Assembly (NCBI RefSeq): GCF_009906955.1
Contig: NZ_CP047656.1
Location: 3,657,001 to 3,721,000, forward strand
Direction of reading: 5' to 3'
Length of the DNA stretch: 64,000 nt
Source of the DNA: Paraglaciecola mesophila
Lineage (GTDB): Bacteria > Pseudomonadota > Gammaproteobacteria > Enterobacterales > Alteromonadaceae
Shown here: in pieces, positions 37,655-47,033 of the stretch
Layout of the letters: the number at the start of each line of letters is the position of its first letter
Position numbering within the stretch: position 1 is the stretch's first letter
Notes under the pieces: generated by a model
What the model saw: only the letters and a program-made list of their open reading frames with translations
The model's database searches: none
Told to the model about the DNA's origin: nothing
Translations under genes and position numbers: made by a program

Positions 37655-38174
37655 CCAGTAGTTTTTGTAAAAATATAATCACTAAAATAACCACCATAAC
37701 GGATAAATCTAAACCGCCTAGGCTAGGAAGACGTCTTCTAATAGGGGCGAGTAGTGGCTCTGTTAATTGACCTAACACCATATCCATAGGGTTGTAACCT
37801 TGGCTGACCCAGCTCATGATGGCGCGAATAATCAACACCCACATCATCAGCGAAAGCGCTTCTTTAACTACTAAATAAAATGACCCAATTACTAGCCCTA
37901 AAGGATTAATGTTGGTGTTACCTATCAGTAGGTTTAATGCGACTATTTTTAAACCCGCCACTAATAGCGCTAACACTAAGGTTGCGGTGTCTATTCTACC
38001 GATGGAAGGAAGTATCCTGCGCAGCGGCCCGACTATGGGGTGAGTGGCTTTGACCACAAACTGACTAAAAGGGTTATAGAAATCCGCTCTGGCTAATTGT
38101 AACCAAAAGCGCAGCAGCACTACCATTAAGTACAATTCGAACAGGGTACTGACTAAAAACTGCATCGCGCTCAT
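37632..38174 (-). CDS. yggT: YggT-family integral membrane protein
   Basis: 180 residues made of two similar YggT repeats, each with paired membrane helices. Repeat landmarks are LVVLLRFWLQLARADFYNPFSQFVVKATHPIVGPLRRILP-type sequence near the N-terminus (positions 18-58) and MSWVSQGYNPMDMVLGQLTEPLLAP-type sequence in the second half. The family has been linked to osmotic tolerance and cell-division membrane functions, but the mechanism is not settled. It lies between proC and the DUF4426 gene in the conserved order. Confidence 0.93.
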   Translation of the reverse strand: MSAMQFLVSTLFELYLMVVLLRFWLQLARADFYNPFSQFVVKATHPIVGPLRRILPSIGRIDTATLVLALLVAGLKIVALNLLIGNTNINPLGLVIGSFYLVVKEALSLMMWVLIIRAIMSWVSQGYNPMDMVLGQLTEPLLAPIRRRLPSLGGLDLSVMVVILVIIFLQKLLGDIFGYF

Positions 38175-38199
38175 AGATATAAGTCTTCCTAAAAACTAA

Positions 38200-39021
38200 T
38201 TAAAACAATTTGGCCATTTCTTCGGCTCGGGTAACGGCCGCTTGCATAGCACCAGATACCAATGTATCGATACCTTGCTCTTGAAAATGCTCCACGGCTT
38301 TCGCGGTGGTGCCACCTTTTGAAGTAACTTGGGCACGCAATTCGCTTATTTCAAGTTGCGGATTGTGACAAACCATTTCTGCTGCACCTAGCATAGCCTG
38401 CTGAACAAGTAAGCGGGCGGTTTGGTGATCAAATCCTTGGCTTTCAGCTTCTTTTTGCATCGCTTCTAAAAAGGTATAAAAATAGGCTGGGCTGCTCCCT
38501 GCGGCGGCAATAACGCCGTTGATCAGTGATTCTTTGTCAACCCAGGCAATTTCGCCTACTTGAGCCATCAAATCACCTGCATAGTCTCTATCTTGTTGGC
38601 TAACATGTTCAGTAGCATAGAGGCCTGTCATGCCTTTTCCAAGAGAGCTAGGGGTGTTGGGCATAGTACGCACTATGTTTGTTTGGCCGCCTAGCATTTC
38701 GCCTAAGCGAGAAGTTTCAATGCCTGCTGCGATGGAGATAAATAACTTGCCGTCTAAAGAGACTGTGTCTTTTAAATTGGCACACATCTCTTCCATTAGT
38801 TGAGGTTTAACGGCCAGTACAATCACTTCGGCGCTTTCTACAGCGTGTTTATTTTGCTGAGTAATCTGAATAGAAAAATCACTTTCAAGGGCTGTTAACT
38901 TAGGCATAGATGGATTGCTGGCGATGATCTTATCGGCTGGGTAGCCACTGTTACACATGCCACTGATGATGCTTCTGCTCATGTTTCCTGCGCCGATAAA
39001 GGCGATATGTCTATGTTGCAT
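38200..39021 (-). CDS. proC: Pyrroline-5-carboxylate reductase
   Basis: Last step of proline synthesis, reducing pyrroline-5-carboxylate with NAD(P)H. The 273 residues include the dinucleotide-binding FIGAGNMSRSIISG at the N-terminus, VLAVKPQLMEEM, RTMPNTPSSLGKGMTGL and the C-terminal signature LRAQVTSKGGTTAKAVEHFQ. It is 67 bases after the yggS stop and 25 bases before yggT, in a conserved cluster. Confidence 0.97.
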   Translation of the reverse strand: MQHRHIAFIGAGNMSRSIISGMCNSGYPADKIIASNPSMPKLTALESDFSIQITQQNKHAVESAEVIVLAVKPQLMEEMCANLKDTVSLDGKLFISIAAGIETSRLGEMLGGQTNIVRTMPNTPSSLGKGMTGLYATEHVSQQDRDYAGDLMAQVGEIAWVDKESLINGVIAAAGSSPAYFYTFLEAMQKEAESQGFDHQTARLLVQQAMLGAAEMVCHNPQLEISELRAQVTSKGGTTAKAVEHFQEQGIDTLVSGAMQAAVTRAEEMAKLF

Positions 39022-39088
39022 AATTATCCTATGTTGTGGTTTTCAAAGAATGAAAATCGATATTGATTGTATAAAATTAAGCTCGATT

Positions 39089-39772
39089 TTACTGACGGGA
39101 ACCGAAAATTGCGCTGCCGATCCTAACCATGGTTGATCCGCACTCGATAGCCAATTGCATATCGTTTGACATTCCCATACTTAGAGTATCAATTTGCGGG
39201 TATTTTGTCTGTAGTTGCACAAATAGTGCGTTCATAGCGGATAAACTATCACGCTGCATTTCTGCATTTTGTTGCACTCTCGGGATGGTCATCAATCCAC
39301 GTAAGGTCAAATTCGGCATGTTACTTATTTGCTCAGCCAGTAGATTTACCTCTTCTGGGGGCACACCAGCTTTACTGGCTTCATTGTCGATATTAACTTG
39401 AATACATACGTTTAGCTTTTTGTGAGCACTGCGTTGGTCGTTCAAGCGCTGCGCTATTTTGAGACGGTCTATACTGTGAACCCAATCAAAGTTTTCCGCC
39501 ACAAGCCGGGTCTTGTTTGATTGCAAAGGGCCGATAAAATGCCATTGAATATCATCGAATTCGCGAAGTTGCTGAATTTTGTCTACACCTTCTTGGACAT
39601 AATTTTCACCGAATAAACGGTGTCCAGCTTCATACGCTTGCACGATATCTGATACGGGTTTGGTTTTGGTTACTGCTAGTAATTTGACTGAATTTGCTGG
39701 ACGATTAGCTTCACAAACACTCTTTGTGATTGTTTTCAGTGCGATTTTAAGTCGTTCTGCTATTGTTCCCAT
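39089..39772 (-). CDS. yggS: PLP homeostasis protein, YggS family
   Basis: Single-domain alanine-racemase-fold protein that binds pyridoxal phosphate and buffers its level. The start chosen is ATG 39772 (MGTIAERLKIALKTITKSV), which matches family N-termini and gives 227 residues; the longer frame to 39835 would overlap pilT. Lys in LLAVTKTKPVSDIVQA is the PLP Schiff-base residue. FGENYVQEGVDKI, WHFIGPLQSNKTR and LSMGMSNDMQLAIECGSTMVRIGSAIFG are diagnostic. Only 28 bases separate it from the divergent pilT start. Confidence 0.95.
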   Translation of the reverse strand: MGTIAERLKIALKTITKSVCEANRPANSVKLLAVTKTKPVSDIVQAYEAGHRLFGENYVQEGVDKIQQLREFDDIQWHFIGPLQSNKTRLVAENFDWVHSIDRLKIAQRLNDQRSAHKKLNVCIQVNIDNEASKAGVPPEEVNLLAEQISNMPNLTLRGLMTIPRVQQNAEMQRDSLSAMNALFVQLQTKYPQIDTLSMGMSNDMQLAIECGSTMVRIGSAIFGSRQ

Positions 39773-39800
39773 ATTGCAACTTGTTAACGGAGAATAGGCT

Positions 39801-40844
39801 TTGGATATTACCGAACTTTTAGCCTTTAGTGTCAAAAATAACGCATCTGATTTACACCTATCAGCTGGGCTGCCGCCGATTATTCGGGTCGATGGTGAAA
39901 TGCGCCGGTTGAATGTTCCTGCCTTAGATCACAAGCAAGTGCATGGACTGATATACGAAATTATGAATGATAATCAGCGCAAAGAATACGAGGAAAACCT
40001 CGAGACTGACTTTTCATTTGAAGTAAAAGACTTATCTCGTTTTCGGGTAAATGCCTTTGTACAAAATCGCGGTGCTGCAGCAGTGCTAAGAACCATTCCC
40101 AGTAAAATACTTAGTTTGGATGATTTAGGCGCACCGCAGATTTTCAAGGATATTATCAATCAGCCTACGGGAATTGTATTGGTTACAGGGGCGACGGGGT
40201 CAGGTAAAAGCACCACACTAGCTGCCATGGTTGATCATATTAATCGTCATAAGCGCGAGCATATATTGACCATTGAGGATCCGATCGAATTTGTGCACGA
40301 AAACAAACTGTGTGTCATGAATCAACGTGAGGTACACCGTGATACTCACAGTTTTAGCAATGCGTTACGCTCAGCTTTACGTGAAGATCCCGACGTTATT
40401 TTAGTGGGGGAGTTACGGGACCTAGAAACAATCCGCTTAGCCATATCCGCGGCCGAAACGGGGCATCTCGTTTTTGGCACTTTGCATACCAATTCTGCGC
40501 CTAAGACCATTGACCGATTAATTGATGTATTCCCTGCAGAAGAGAAATCCATGGTGCGCTCCATGTTATCTGAGTCTTTACGGGCGGTGATTTCACAAAC
40601 ATTGCTTAAAAAAGTTGGTGGTGGACGTGTGGCGGCGCACGAAATTATGCTTGGTATCCCGGCGATTCGAAATCTTATTCGTGAAGACAAAGTGCCTCAA
40701 ATGTACTCTGTCATGCAAACTAGCCAAGCCCACGGTATGCAAACTATGGATCAGTGTTTGCAGAAAATGGTCGCTCAGGGACTGATTACCAATGAAGATG
40801 CATCGTCGTTATCTATTGATAAAAAACCTGGTGTGAATTTTTAG
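39801..40844 (+). CDS. pilT: Type IV pilus retraction ATPase PilT
   Basis: Hexameric ATPase that retracts type IV pili for twitching motility. 347 residues; Walker A Lys136 in GATGSGKST, Asp box IEDPIEFVHE, Walker B DPDVILVGELRD and His box GTLHTNSAPKTIDR. The C-terminal AIRNLIRE motif needed for retraction is intact. The start is TTG 39801 with CGGAG 9 bases upstream. It is followed 33 bases later by pilU. The pilus structural genes are elsewhere. Confidence 0.97.
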   Translation: MDITELLAFSVKNNASDLHLSAGLPPIIRVDGEMRRLNVPALDHKQVHGLIYEIMNDNQRKEYEENLETDFSFEVKDLSRFRVNAFVQNRGAAAVLRTIPSKILSLDDLGAPQIFKDIINQPTGIVLVTGATGSGKSTTLAAMVDHINRHKREHILTIEDPIEFVHENKLCVMNQREVHRDTHSFSNALRSALREDPDVILVGELRDLETIRLAISAAETGHLVFGTLHTNSAPKTIDRLIDVFPAEEKSMVRSMLSESLRAVISQTLLKKVGGGRVAAHEIMLGIPAIRNLIREDKVPQMYSVMQTSQAHGMQTMDQCLQKMVAQGLITNEDASSLSIDKKPGVNF

Positions 40845-40877
40845 CCCAATTGGATAAACCATTAAGTCGAGACCATT

Positions 40878-41990
40878 ATGGATCTAACCCCTTACTTACA
40901 AGAAATGACAGATTTAGATGCCTCTGATTTGTTTATCACCGTAGGCATGCCCATTAGTGCGAAAATTAACGGTCAACTTACCCCTGTTGGAGGCAGAAAA
41001 TTAGACGAAGAGAGTGCGTGGGGGTTAGTGCAAGACGCCATGACAGACGCGCAGAAAGAGCAATTCGTGCAAACAAAAGAATGTAATTTTGCTATTGCCC
41101 GTGAGGGAATAGGGCGATTTCGTTGCAGTGCTTTTTGGCAGCGAGATATGCCGGGCATGGTGGTGAGGCGCATTGTCACTGAAATACCCAAAGCAGATGA
41201 CCTAGGCTTACCACCCGTGCTCAAAGACATCATCATGAGCAAACGTGGTTTAGTGTTGTTTGTTGGTGCAACGGGGACCGGTAAATCGACTTCGCTGGCA
41301 GCGCTTATCGGTCATCGTAATAAACACTCCAAGGGGCATATTCTCACGATAGAGGATCCGATTGAATTCGTGCATGAGCACCAAAGCAGTGTGGTGACTC
41401 AGCGAGAAGTGGGTATTGATACTCAATCGTTTGACGATGCGTTAAAAAGCTCACTGCGCCAAGCGCCAGATGTGATTTTGATTGGTGAAATTCGTTCTAT
41501 GGAAACCATGGAGTATGCCATGTCGTTTGCGGATACCGGCCATTTGTGCGTAGCGACACTGCATGCTAATAATGCCAATCAGGCGATTGAGCGTATTATG
41601 CATCTCGCCCCGCCAGAGCAGCACGAAAAACTGCGATTTGATTTAAGTTTAAACATGCGCGCCGTGATCGCACAGCAGTTAGTGCCGACCGTTGATGGCA
41701 AGGGACGGGTCGCAGCTATTGAAATTCTGTTAAATTCTCCATTGGTAACTGATTTGATTCAGCGTAATGAAATAGGCAGCTTGAAAGATGCTATGCGTAA
41801 AGGTAAAGAACTGGGAATGCAGAGTTTTGATATGGCGTTATATACCTTGTATCAAGAACAAAAAATCAGTTTAGAACAAGCGATACATCATGCGGACTCA
41901 CCAAATGATTTGCGCCTGATGATTAAGCTAGACTCAGATCAAGGCAACGCTTTAGGCTCCTTATCCAATGTATCCATTGACATGGATTAA
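40878..41990 (+). CDS. pilU: Type IV pilus retraction ATPase paralogue PilU
   Basis: PilT-like ATPase that assists PilT-dependent retraction. 370 residues; Walker A Lys136 in GATGTGKST, IEDPIEFVHEHQ, DVILIGEIRSMETMEYA and ATLHANNANQAIERI. It has ALYTLYQEQKISLEQAIHHAD near the C-terminus, typical of PilU, and lacks the AIRNLIRE retraction motif of PilT. It is probably co-transcribed with pilT and perhaps with the zinc-ribbon protein 33 bases on. Confidence 0.95.
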   Translation: MDLTPYLQEMTDLDASDLFITVGMPISAKINGQLTPVGGRKLDEESAWGLVQDAMTDAQKEQFVQTKECNFAIAREGIGRFRCSAFWQRDMPGMVVRRIVTEIPKADDLGLPPVLKDIIMSKRGLVLFVGATGTGKSTSLAALIGHRNKHSKGHILTIEDPIEFVHEHQSSVVTQREVGIDTQSFDDALKSSLRQAPDVILIGEIRSMETMEYAMSFADTGHLCVATLHANNANQAIERIMHLAPPEQHEKLRFDLSLNMRAVIAQQLVPTVDGKGRVAAIEILLNSPLVTDLIQRNEIGSLKDAMRKGKELGMQSFDMALYTLYQEQKISLEQAIHHADSPNDLRLMIKLDSDQGNALGSLSNVSIDMD

Positions 41991-42023
41991 TATGACTGAC
42001 TTTACTTACCCAGTTTATGAGAC

Positions 42024-42335
42024 ATGATGAAACTTTATACCAATAACGACCGCTTTATGGTGTGGCAGGTTAAGCAACTCCTTGATGAGCATAACATTCC
42101 ATGCTTTATCAAAAATGAATTTGCCAGCGGCGCTATGGGCGAGTTGTCTCCTTTAGATTGCCAACCAGAAGTGTGGTTAAACGATGGCAGTTGGCAGCAA
42201 CGGGCCGAACTACTCATCGACCAAATGGAAACTCAGACGTCGGTTGAGTGGGAATGCTCCGCCTGCGGTGAAACCAATGGTGGTAATTTTGAGGTGTGTT
42301 GGCAATGTGGGCAGGAAACGCACATTGACCAGTAA
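42024..42335 (+). CDS. DUF2007-like protein with C-terminal zinc ribbon
   Basis: 103 residues. The N-terminal 70 residues (LYTNNDRFMVWQVKQLLDEHNIPCFIKNEFASG) resemble the DUF2007 putative signal-transducing fold. The C-terminal part has CSACGETNGGNFEVCWQCG, two CxxC knuckles that would bind one zinc. Function unknown. ATG 42024 or 42027 can start it. The end overlaps the xerD start by 11 bases, so the two are translationally coupled. It follows pilU closely. Confidence 0.8.
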   Translation: MMKLYTNNDRFMVWQVKQLLDEHNIPCFIKNEFASGAMGELSPLDCQPEVWLNDGSWQQRAELLIDQMETQTSVEWECSACGETNGGNFEVCWQCGQETHIDQ

Positions 42336-43233
42336 GCCTGAAGATCGCGTTGTAATAGAACAATTTTTAGATACGATATGGTTAGAAAAAGGGTTAAGCG
42401 AAAACACCCTTGAAGCCTATCGTAGCGACTTGACTAAATTCAGTGATTATCTGAACAAGCATCTGTCTCGCACTCACTTGCTTGATATTCAAACTGAAGA
42501 TATTAATCAGTATTTGGCTCATCGTTATGACAGCGGGTTAACTGAGCGTAGCAGCGCGCGATGTTTAAGCAGTTTGCGGCGCTTTTCTGGTTACATGCTA
42601 GCTCACGGCCTGCGTGAAGATGACCCTGTAAGCCGAATGCAAAATCCGAAGCTCAGCAAGCCCTTACCTAAAACGCTTTCTGAGCAACAAGTCGATGACT
42701 TACTCAACGCTCCACAAACGGGTGACCCGATTCATTTGCGTGATAAGGCAATGCTGGAAGTCTTGTATGCCACGGGATTGAGGGTCACAGAGTTAGTAAC
42801 ATTACGCGTCGGACAATTGAGTATTTCACAAGGTGTGGTCAGAGTGACCGGCAAAGGGAATAAGGAACGTTTGGTTCCCCTAGGTGAAGAAGCATTAGAT
42901 TGGTTAACCAAGTACCTAAAAGAGGCAAGAGGAGCATTGCTGAGAAACGAAAGTGACGTATTGTTTCCTAGCAATCGCGGTACGATTATGACGCGGCAAA
43001 CGTTCTGGCACCGAATAAAATTTCACGCCGCACAAGCTAACATCACCAGTGACCTGTCTCCTCATACTTTGCGTCATGCGTTTGCAACGCATTTGTTGAA
43101 TCACGGTGCTGATTTGCGTGTTGTGCAAATGTTGTTAGGGCACAGTGATTTGTCCACTACGCAAATATACACCCATGTTGCCACTGCTCGCTTGCAAGAG
43201 TTGGTAGCAAACCATCATCCTAGAGGGTCATAA
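42325..43233 (+). CDS. xerD: Site-specific tyrosine recombinase XerD
   Basis: With XerC it resolves chromosome dimers at dif under FtsK control. 302 residues from TTG 42325, which has AGGAAA upstream and aligns with the E. coli start; the longer open frame to 42184 lies inside the previous gene. Core-binding domain (VIEQFLDTIWLEKGLSENTL) then the catalytic domain with Arg in LYATGLRVTELV, Lys in RVTGKGNKERLVPL, His-Arg in LSPHTLRHAFATHLLNHGAD, His in LLGHSDLSTTQIYTHV and the nucleophilic Tyr in that last motif. The usual dsbC-recJ neighbours follow. Confidence 0.97.
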   Translation: MTSKPEDRVVIEQFLDTIWLEKGLSENTLEAYRSDLTKFSDYLNKHLSRTHLLDIQTEDINQYLAHRYDSGLTERSSARCLSSLRRFSGYMLAHGLREDDPVSRMQNPKLSKPLPKTLSEQQVDDLLNAPQTGDPIHLRDKAMLEVLYATGLRVTELVTLRVGQLSISQGVVRVTGKGNKERLVPLGEEALDWLTKYLKEARGALLRNESDVLFPSNRGTIMTRQTFWHRIKFHAAQANITSDLSPHTLRHAFATHLLNHGADLRVVQMLLGHSDLSTTQIYTHVATARLQELVANHHPRGS

Positions 43234-43379
43234 GCCGCGGCCAGATCGGCAGTCAATAGTGTGAGTAATTGTGTCGTGCTCTTGGTATCGCTACCATTAG
43301 CAGTTAACATTGGGCCACAAAAATGAAATTATTTTTCCCAGTTAGGGTCTTATCTTTATCCGTTCAAATTGGAATTTAT

Positions 43380-44108
43380 ATGAAATATCGTGTGTTATTA
43401 CTGGCTGCGTTTACCTTCTTATCAGTTAGCTCTGGCATGAGCATGGCAGCAGACAACAATCAAAACCTTGATAGTGTTAAACAAAAAATTCAAATGTCGT
43501 TAGGGATGCAAGTCACGTCAATTGGTGATGCGCCTGTCCCTGGACTACTGCAAGTACAAACCGACAAGGGGCTGTTTTATACCAGCGATGACGGCAAATA
43601 CTTTTTGCAAGCCCGTATCTTCAATTTAGATGAAGGAATGCGCAATGAAACTGAAACAACATTAACCAAAATGCGTATTGATGGCATTGAGCATTTCAAA
43701 GACTCAGTGATTGAATACAAAGCTGACAAAGAAAAATATGTGGTGAATGTGTTTACTGATATTACCTGCGGGTATTGCCGTAAGTTGCATAACCAGATGG
43801 AAGAATATAACGATTTGGGGATCACAGTACGCTACTTAGCCTTTCCTCGCGCAGGTATAAACAGTAAACCATATCAAGACATGGTGTCAGTTTGGTGCGC
43901 TGCCAATCCGCAAAAAGCCCTAGATGAAGCAAAAGGGGGTGAAAACGTAGCCAAAGCAAGTTGTTCAAACCAAGTGGCAGAGCAATATAATTTTGGGCAG
44001 AGCGTGGGCGTAAACGGTACACCAAATATTATTTTACCTGATGGTAGCGTTGTGCCTGGCTATCAACCCCCAGAAAAGTTACTGCAGGCAATACAACACG
44101 CGTCATAA
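43380..44108 (+). CDS. dsbC: Thiol:disulfide interchange protein DsbC
   Basis: Periplasmic disulfide isomerase. About 242 residues from ATG 43380, which has TTGGAA upstream and a clean signal peptide (MKYRVLLLAAFTFLSVSSGM, cleavage near SMAAD); a frame from 43323 would add 19 residues. An N-terminal dimerisation domain is followed by the thioredoxin fold with the active site CGYC in DITCGYCRKLHNQM and cis-Pro in GVNGTPNIILPDG. A second Cys pair near the C-terminal third fits the structural disulfide. Located in the standard xerD-dsbC-recJ order. Confidence 0.96.
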   Translation: MKYRVLLLAAFTFLSVSSGMSMAADNNQNLDSVKQKIQMSLGMQVTSIGDAPVPGLLQVQTDKGLFYTSDDGKYFLQARIFNLDEGMRNETETTLTKMRIDGIEHFKDSVIEYKADKEKYVVNVFTDITCGYCRKLHNQMEEYNDLGITVRYLAFPRAGINSKPYQDMVSVWCAANPQKALDEAKGGENVAKASCSNQVAEQYNFGQSVGVNGTPNIILPDGSVVPGYQPPEKLLQAIQHAS

Positions 44109-44114
44109 GATTTT

Positions 44115-44149
44115 AAGCAGGAGTCACACTCCTGCTTTTCCTTGTTTTT
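44115..44149 (+). terminator. Intrinsic terminator after dsbC
   Basis: A perfect 10-bp stem (44115-44124 with 44128-44137) with a CAC loop is followed by TTCCTTGTTTTT. The recJ start is only 26 bases further on, so recJ expression may depend on read-through or a promoter inside this area. Confidence 0.82.
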
Positions 44150-44174
44150 AGTGTAATCAATCTAGAGTAAGTTT

Positions 44175-45893
44175 GTGCAAATACGCCGCCGTTCCCCCGT
44201 TTCTGTTGAGCATTTACCCGACTCAATCAATCCTACCTTAAAGCAAATTTATGCCACCCGCGGCATAACATCTGAGCAACAGTTGGAGCGAAGTGCTAAA
44301 GCGCTTTTGCATTACAAAGACATGTCAGGTGTGGGCGAGGCCGTTAGGATATTGGCCGATGCGTTAGCACAGAGTAAGCGGATTATTATCGTGGGAGACT
44401 TCGACGCCGATGGCGCCACAAGTACGGCGTTAAGTATGCTCGCGTTAGGTATGATGGGCTGTAAAAACCATGACTACTTGGTACCAAATCGCTTTAACTT
44501 TGGCTACGGACTTAGCCCGCAAATTGTTGATGTTGCTCATGAGCAAGGTGCTCAGGTAATTATGACCGTAGATAATGGCATTGCCTGCTTTGCTGGTGTT
44601 GAGCGAGCAAAAGAATTAGGGATAACAGTGCTGATCACAGATCACCACCTAGCCGCAGAAACCTTGCCCATCGCCGATGCAATCGTCAACCCGAATCAAC
44701 CAAACTGTGCATTCATGTCAAAGAATTTGGCTGGGGTAGGCGTAGCATTTTATTTAATGCTCGCACTCAGAGCCCATTTGCGCAGTGTCGATTGGTTCGC
44801 CCAGAATAATATTGAGGTCCCAAATTTAGCTGACCTGCTCGATATTGTCGCCTTAGGGACCGTGGCTGACGTGGTGCCCCTGGATGAAAACAACCGTATT
44901 TTAGTCCATCAAGGATTACTGCGTATTCGTAGTGATAAATGCCGACCAGGTATTCAAGCGTTAATTGAAGTCGCTGGGCGCGATAAACGTAAAATGGTCG
45001 CCTCTGATTTAGGCTTTGTTATTGGTCCAAGGTTAAACGCCGCTGGTCGGTTAGACGACATGTCCATGGGTATTGAGTGCTTACTAACTGACTCAGATTA
45101 CAAAGCCAAACAAATCGCGGTTGAATTAGACAGCCTAAATCGTGAGCGCCGCGAAATCGAGCAATCCATGCAGCAAGAGGCGGTTACTGCTCTTGATAGT
45201 TTGCAGTTGTCAGAGCAAGACATGCCCCATGGTTTGGTATTGTATCAAGCTGACTTCCATCAAGGCGTGATAGGTATATTAGCTGGGCGGATTAAAGAAA
45301 AGTATTTTAGACCGACCATTGCCTTTGCCCATCAAGACGATGAGATTATCAAAGGATCAGCTCGCTCAATACCGGGTGTACATATTCGTGATTTGTTGGA
45401 AGAACTCAGTACTCGATACCCAGGCCTTATCATCAAATTTGGCGGCCATGCGATGGCGGCAGGCTTGAGCATTGAAGTGGCTAAGCTAGAAGAGTTCAAA
45501 AAGCGCTTTATTCAGCTTGCACAAGAGCATTTAGCGGGAAAACCCCTTGCAGGTGAGCTTATTTCAGACGGCGAGTTACCCGCACAGGCGTTGACGTTAG
45601 AGTTCAGTCAGTTACTTAAGGATGCTGGGCCTTGGGGGCAAGGTTTTCCTGAGCCTCTTTTTGACGGTCAATTTGAATTGGTCGAGCAACGTATTGTAGG
45701 CCACAAACACCTAAAAATGATGCTGCGCATGCCGACTGGAAAGCTAATCGATGCTATCGCATTTAATGTTGATACTCAGATGTGGCCAAATGAACAGTGC
45801 AAGCATGTTGAATTAGCGTACAAACTAGATATAAATGAATTTCGCGGGCGCACATCGTTGCAGTTTTTGGTTGAGGGGTTAAATCCGCTGTGA
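44175..45893 (+). CDS. recJ: Single-stranded-DNA-specific exonuclease RecJ
   Basis: 5'-3' exonuclease on single-stranded DNA in recombination and repair. 572 residues (577 in E. coli). DHH-phosphoesterase motifs: IIIVGDFDADGATST, MTVDNGIACFAGV, LITDHHLAAE, NLAGVGVAFYLML and LDIVALGTVADVVPLD; the DHHA1 part has IKFGGHAMAAGLSI. The start is GTG 44175. It is the last of the conserved xerD-dsbC-recJ group. Confidence 0.97.
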   Translation: MQIRRRSPVSVEHLPDSINPTLKQIYATRGITSEQQLERSAKALLHYKDMSGVGEAVRILADALAQSKRIIIVGDFDADGATSTALSMLALGMMGCKNHDYLVPNRFNFGYGLSPQIVDVAHEQGAQVIMTVDNGIACFAGVERAKELGITVLITDHHLAAETLPIADAIVNPNQPNCAFMSKNLAGVGVAFYLMLALRAHLRSVDWFAQNNIEVPNLADLLDIVALGTVADVVPLDENNRILVHQGLLRIRSDKCRPGIQALIEVAGRDKRKMVASDLGFVIGPRLNAAGRLDDMSMGIECLLTDSDYKAKQIAVELDSLNRERREIEQSMQQEAVTALDSLQLSEQDMPHGLVLYQADFHQGVIGILAGRIKEKYFRPTIAFAHQDDEIIKGSARSIPGVHIRDLLEELSTRYPGLIIKFGGHAMAAGLSIEVAKLEEFKKRFIQLAQEHLAGKPLAGELISDGELPAQALTLEFSQLLKDAGPWGQGFPEPLFDGQFELVEQRIVGHKHLKMMLRMPTGKLIDAIAFNVDTQMWPNEQCKHVELAYKLDINEFRGRTSLQFLVEGLNPL

Positions 45894-45992
45894 CGTCACT
45901 GTACGAGGCTTTGTGAGCCGCAAGAGGCTGGTTATCGTTTTGTCTTCGCTGTGGTGCTATTATATCCGCTCTTAGGCAAACAGGGCGCAATA

Positions 45993-46274
45993 ATGGCAAA
46001 AAAATCGGAAATCGATAAGCTGCTGAGCAAGCATGATAAGTTGACCCACTCTGAAGACATGACGGTAGAATCTCATGTACAGCGCAACGAAGATCAATGG
46101 TTTGTAAATACCTTGATGATCAAAGGCTATGAGGTGCCGTTTCGCTTTCGCCGTAAGAAGCAATATAAGAACCTTGCAGGTGCTCGGGTTAATTTAACGT
46201 ATTACCCAATAACTGAAGAGGTGGCTGGATTTCCTTTTGAAGCAATGAAAGTCGTTAGGATCAAGGTTTCTTAA
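45993..46274 (+). CDS. Conserved small protein of unknown function
   Basis: 93 residues from ATG 45993 (MAKKSEIDKLLSKHDKLTHS), chosen over an earlier in-frame ATG because the upstream extension is hydrophobic and lacks a ribosome-binding site. The sequence is charged, rich in Lys and Arg (FRFRRKKQYKNLAGARVNLTYY), with no membrane segment and no motif that I recognise. It is predicted to be cytoplasmic. It lies between recJ and recO with 36 bases to recO, possibly co-transcribed with it. Confidence 0.7.
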   Translation: MAKKSEIDKLLSKHDKLTHSEDMTVESHVQRNEDQWFVNTLMIKGYEVPFRFRRKKQYKNLAGARVNLTYYPITEEVAGFPFEAMKVVRIKVS

Positions 46275-46310
46275 CACTCTCTTATTTTCCCTGCAATTAA
46301 AGAGCATTTT

Positions 46311-47033
46311 GTGGCAACTGAACAACTAAACGGTTTTGTATTGCACAGGCGCGCTTATCGCGAAACGAGCTTTCTGATTAATTTTTTCACCATGGAAAAT
46401 GGTAAGGTTTCGGCCATAGTCAAGGGCGCGCGAGGGGCTAAGAGTGACAAGAAAAGTATGCTTCAACCTTTTCAACCACTACTCGTAGCGGTTTCTGGTC
46501 GTTTCGAACTGAAAAATTTGCAGCAAGTGGAATCCACTGGTGCCATGTTAAGGTTGTCAGGGCAGGCCTTATATTGCGCTTTGTATTTAAATGAAGTGTT
46601 GAACCGCGTGTTAGCAGATGATATTCCCCACCCTGAAATATTTGCCTTATATCAACAAAGCTTACACGCCCTAGTTAGCAGCAAGCATTTTGAGCCCATA
46701 TTGCGTAGTTTTGAATTAGGCCTACTTGATGCATTAGGTTATGGCATCGATCTTACCCACGACGCAGATACCGGACAGCCACTTGCTGAATCGGGATATT
46801 ACCGAATACAAGCTGAGTTGGGTTGTATATATCAGGGAGATATTCGTTTGTCAGGGAGCTTCTTAGGAAGTAGCTTATTAAAAGTGGCTAGTGAGTATTG
46901 GGATGCTGAGAGTCTACAAGTCGCTAAAATCATCACCCGTAAAGCGCTCGGTGAACTGTTAGGCAGCAAGCCATTGATGAGCAGAGAGTTATTTAAACAA
47001 ACCCATTTTAGATCCAAAGGGAGAGAGCTTTGA
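46311..47033 (+). CDS. recO: DNA repair protein RecO
   Basis: Mediator that loads RecA onto SSB-coated DNA with RecR. 240 residues: N-terminal OB fold ([46 protein letters not shown]) and a helical C-terminal domain (LCALYLNE-like [13 protein letters not shown] and [13 protein letters not shown]). The start is GTG 46311. Its TGA overlaps the TTG start of pdxJ, so translation is coupled in recO-pdxJ-acpS. Confidence 0.95.

Noticed and set aside
39773..39835. Upstream extension of yggS
   Set aside because: It would overlap the pilT start on the other strand, and family N-termini match MGTIAERL at 39772.
42184..42324. 5' extension of the xerD reading frame
   Set aside because: It lies wholly inside the zinc-ribbon protein gene in another frame, and XerD aligns from the TTG at 42325, which has a ribosome-binding site.
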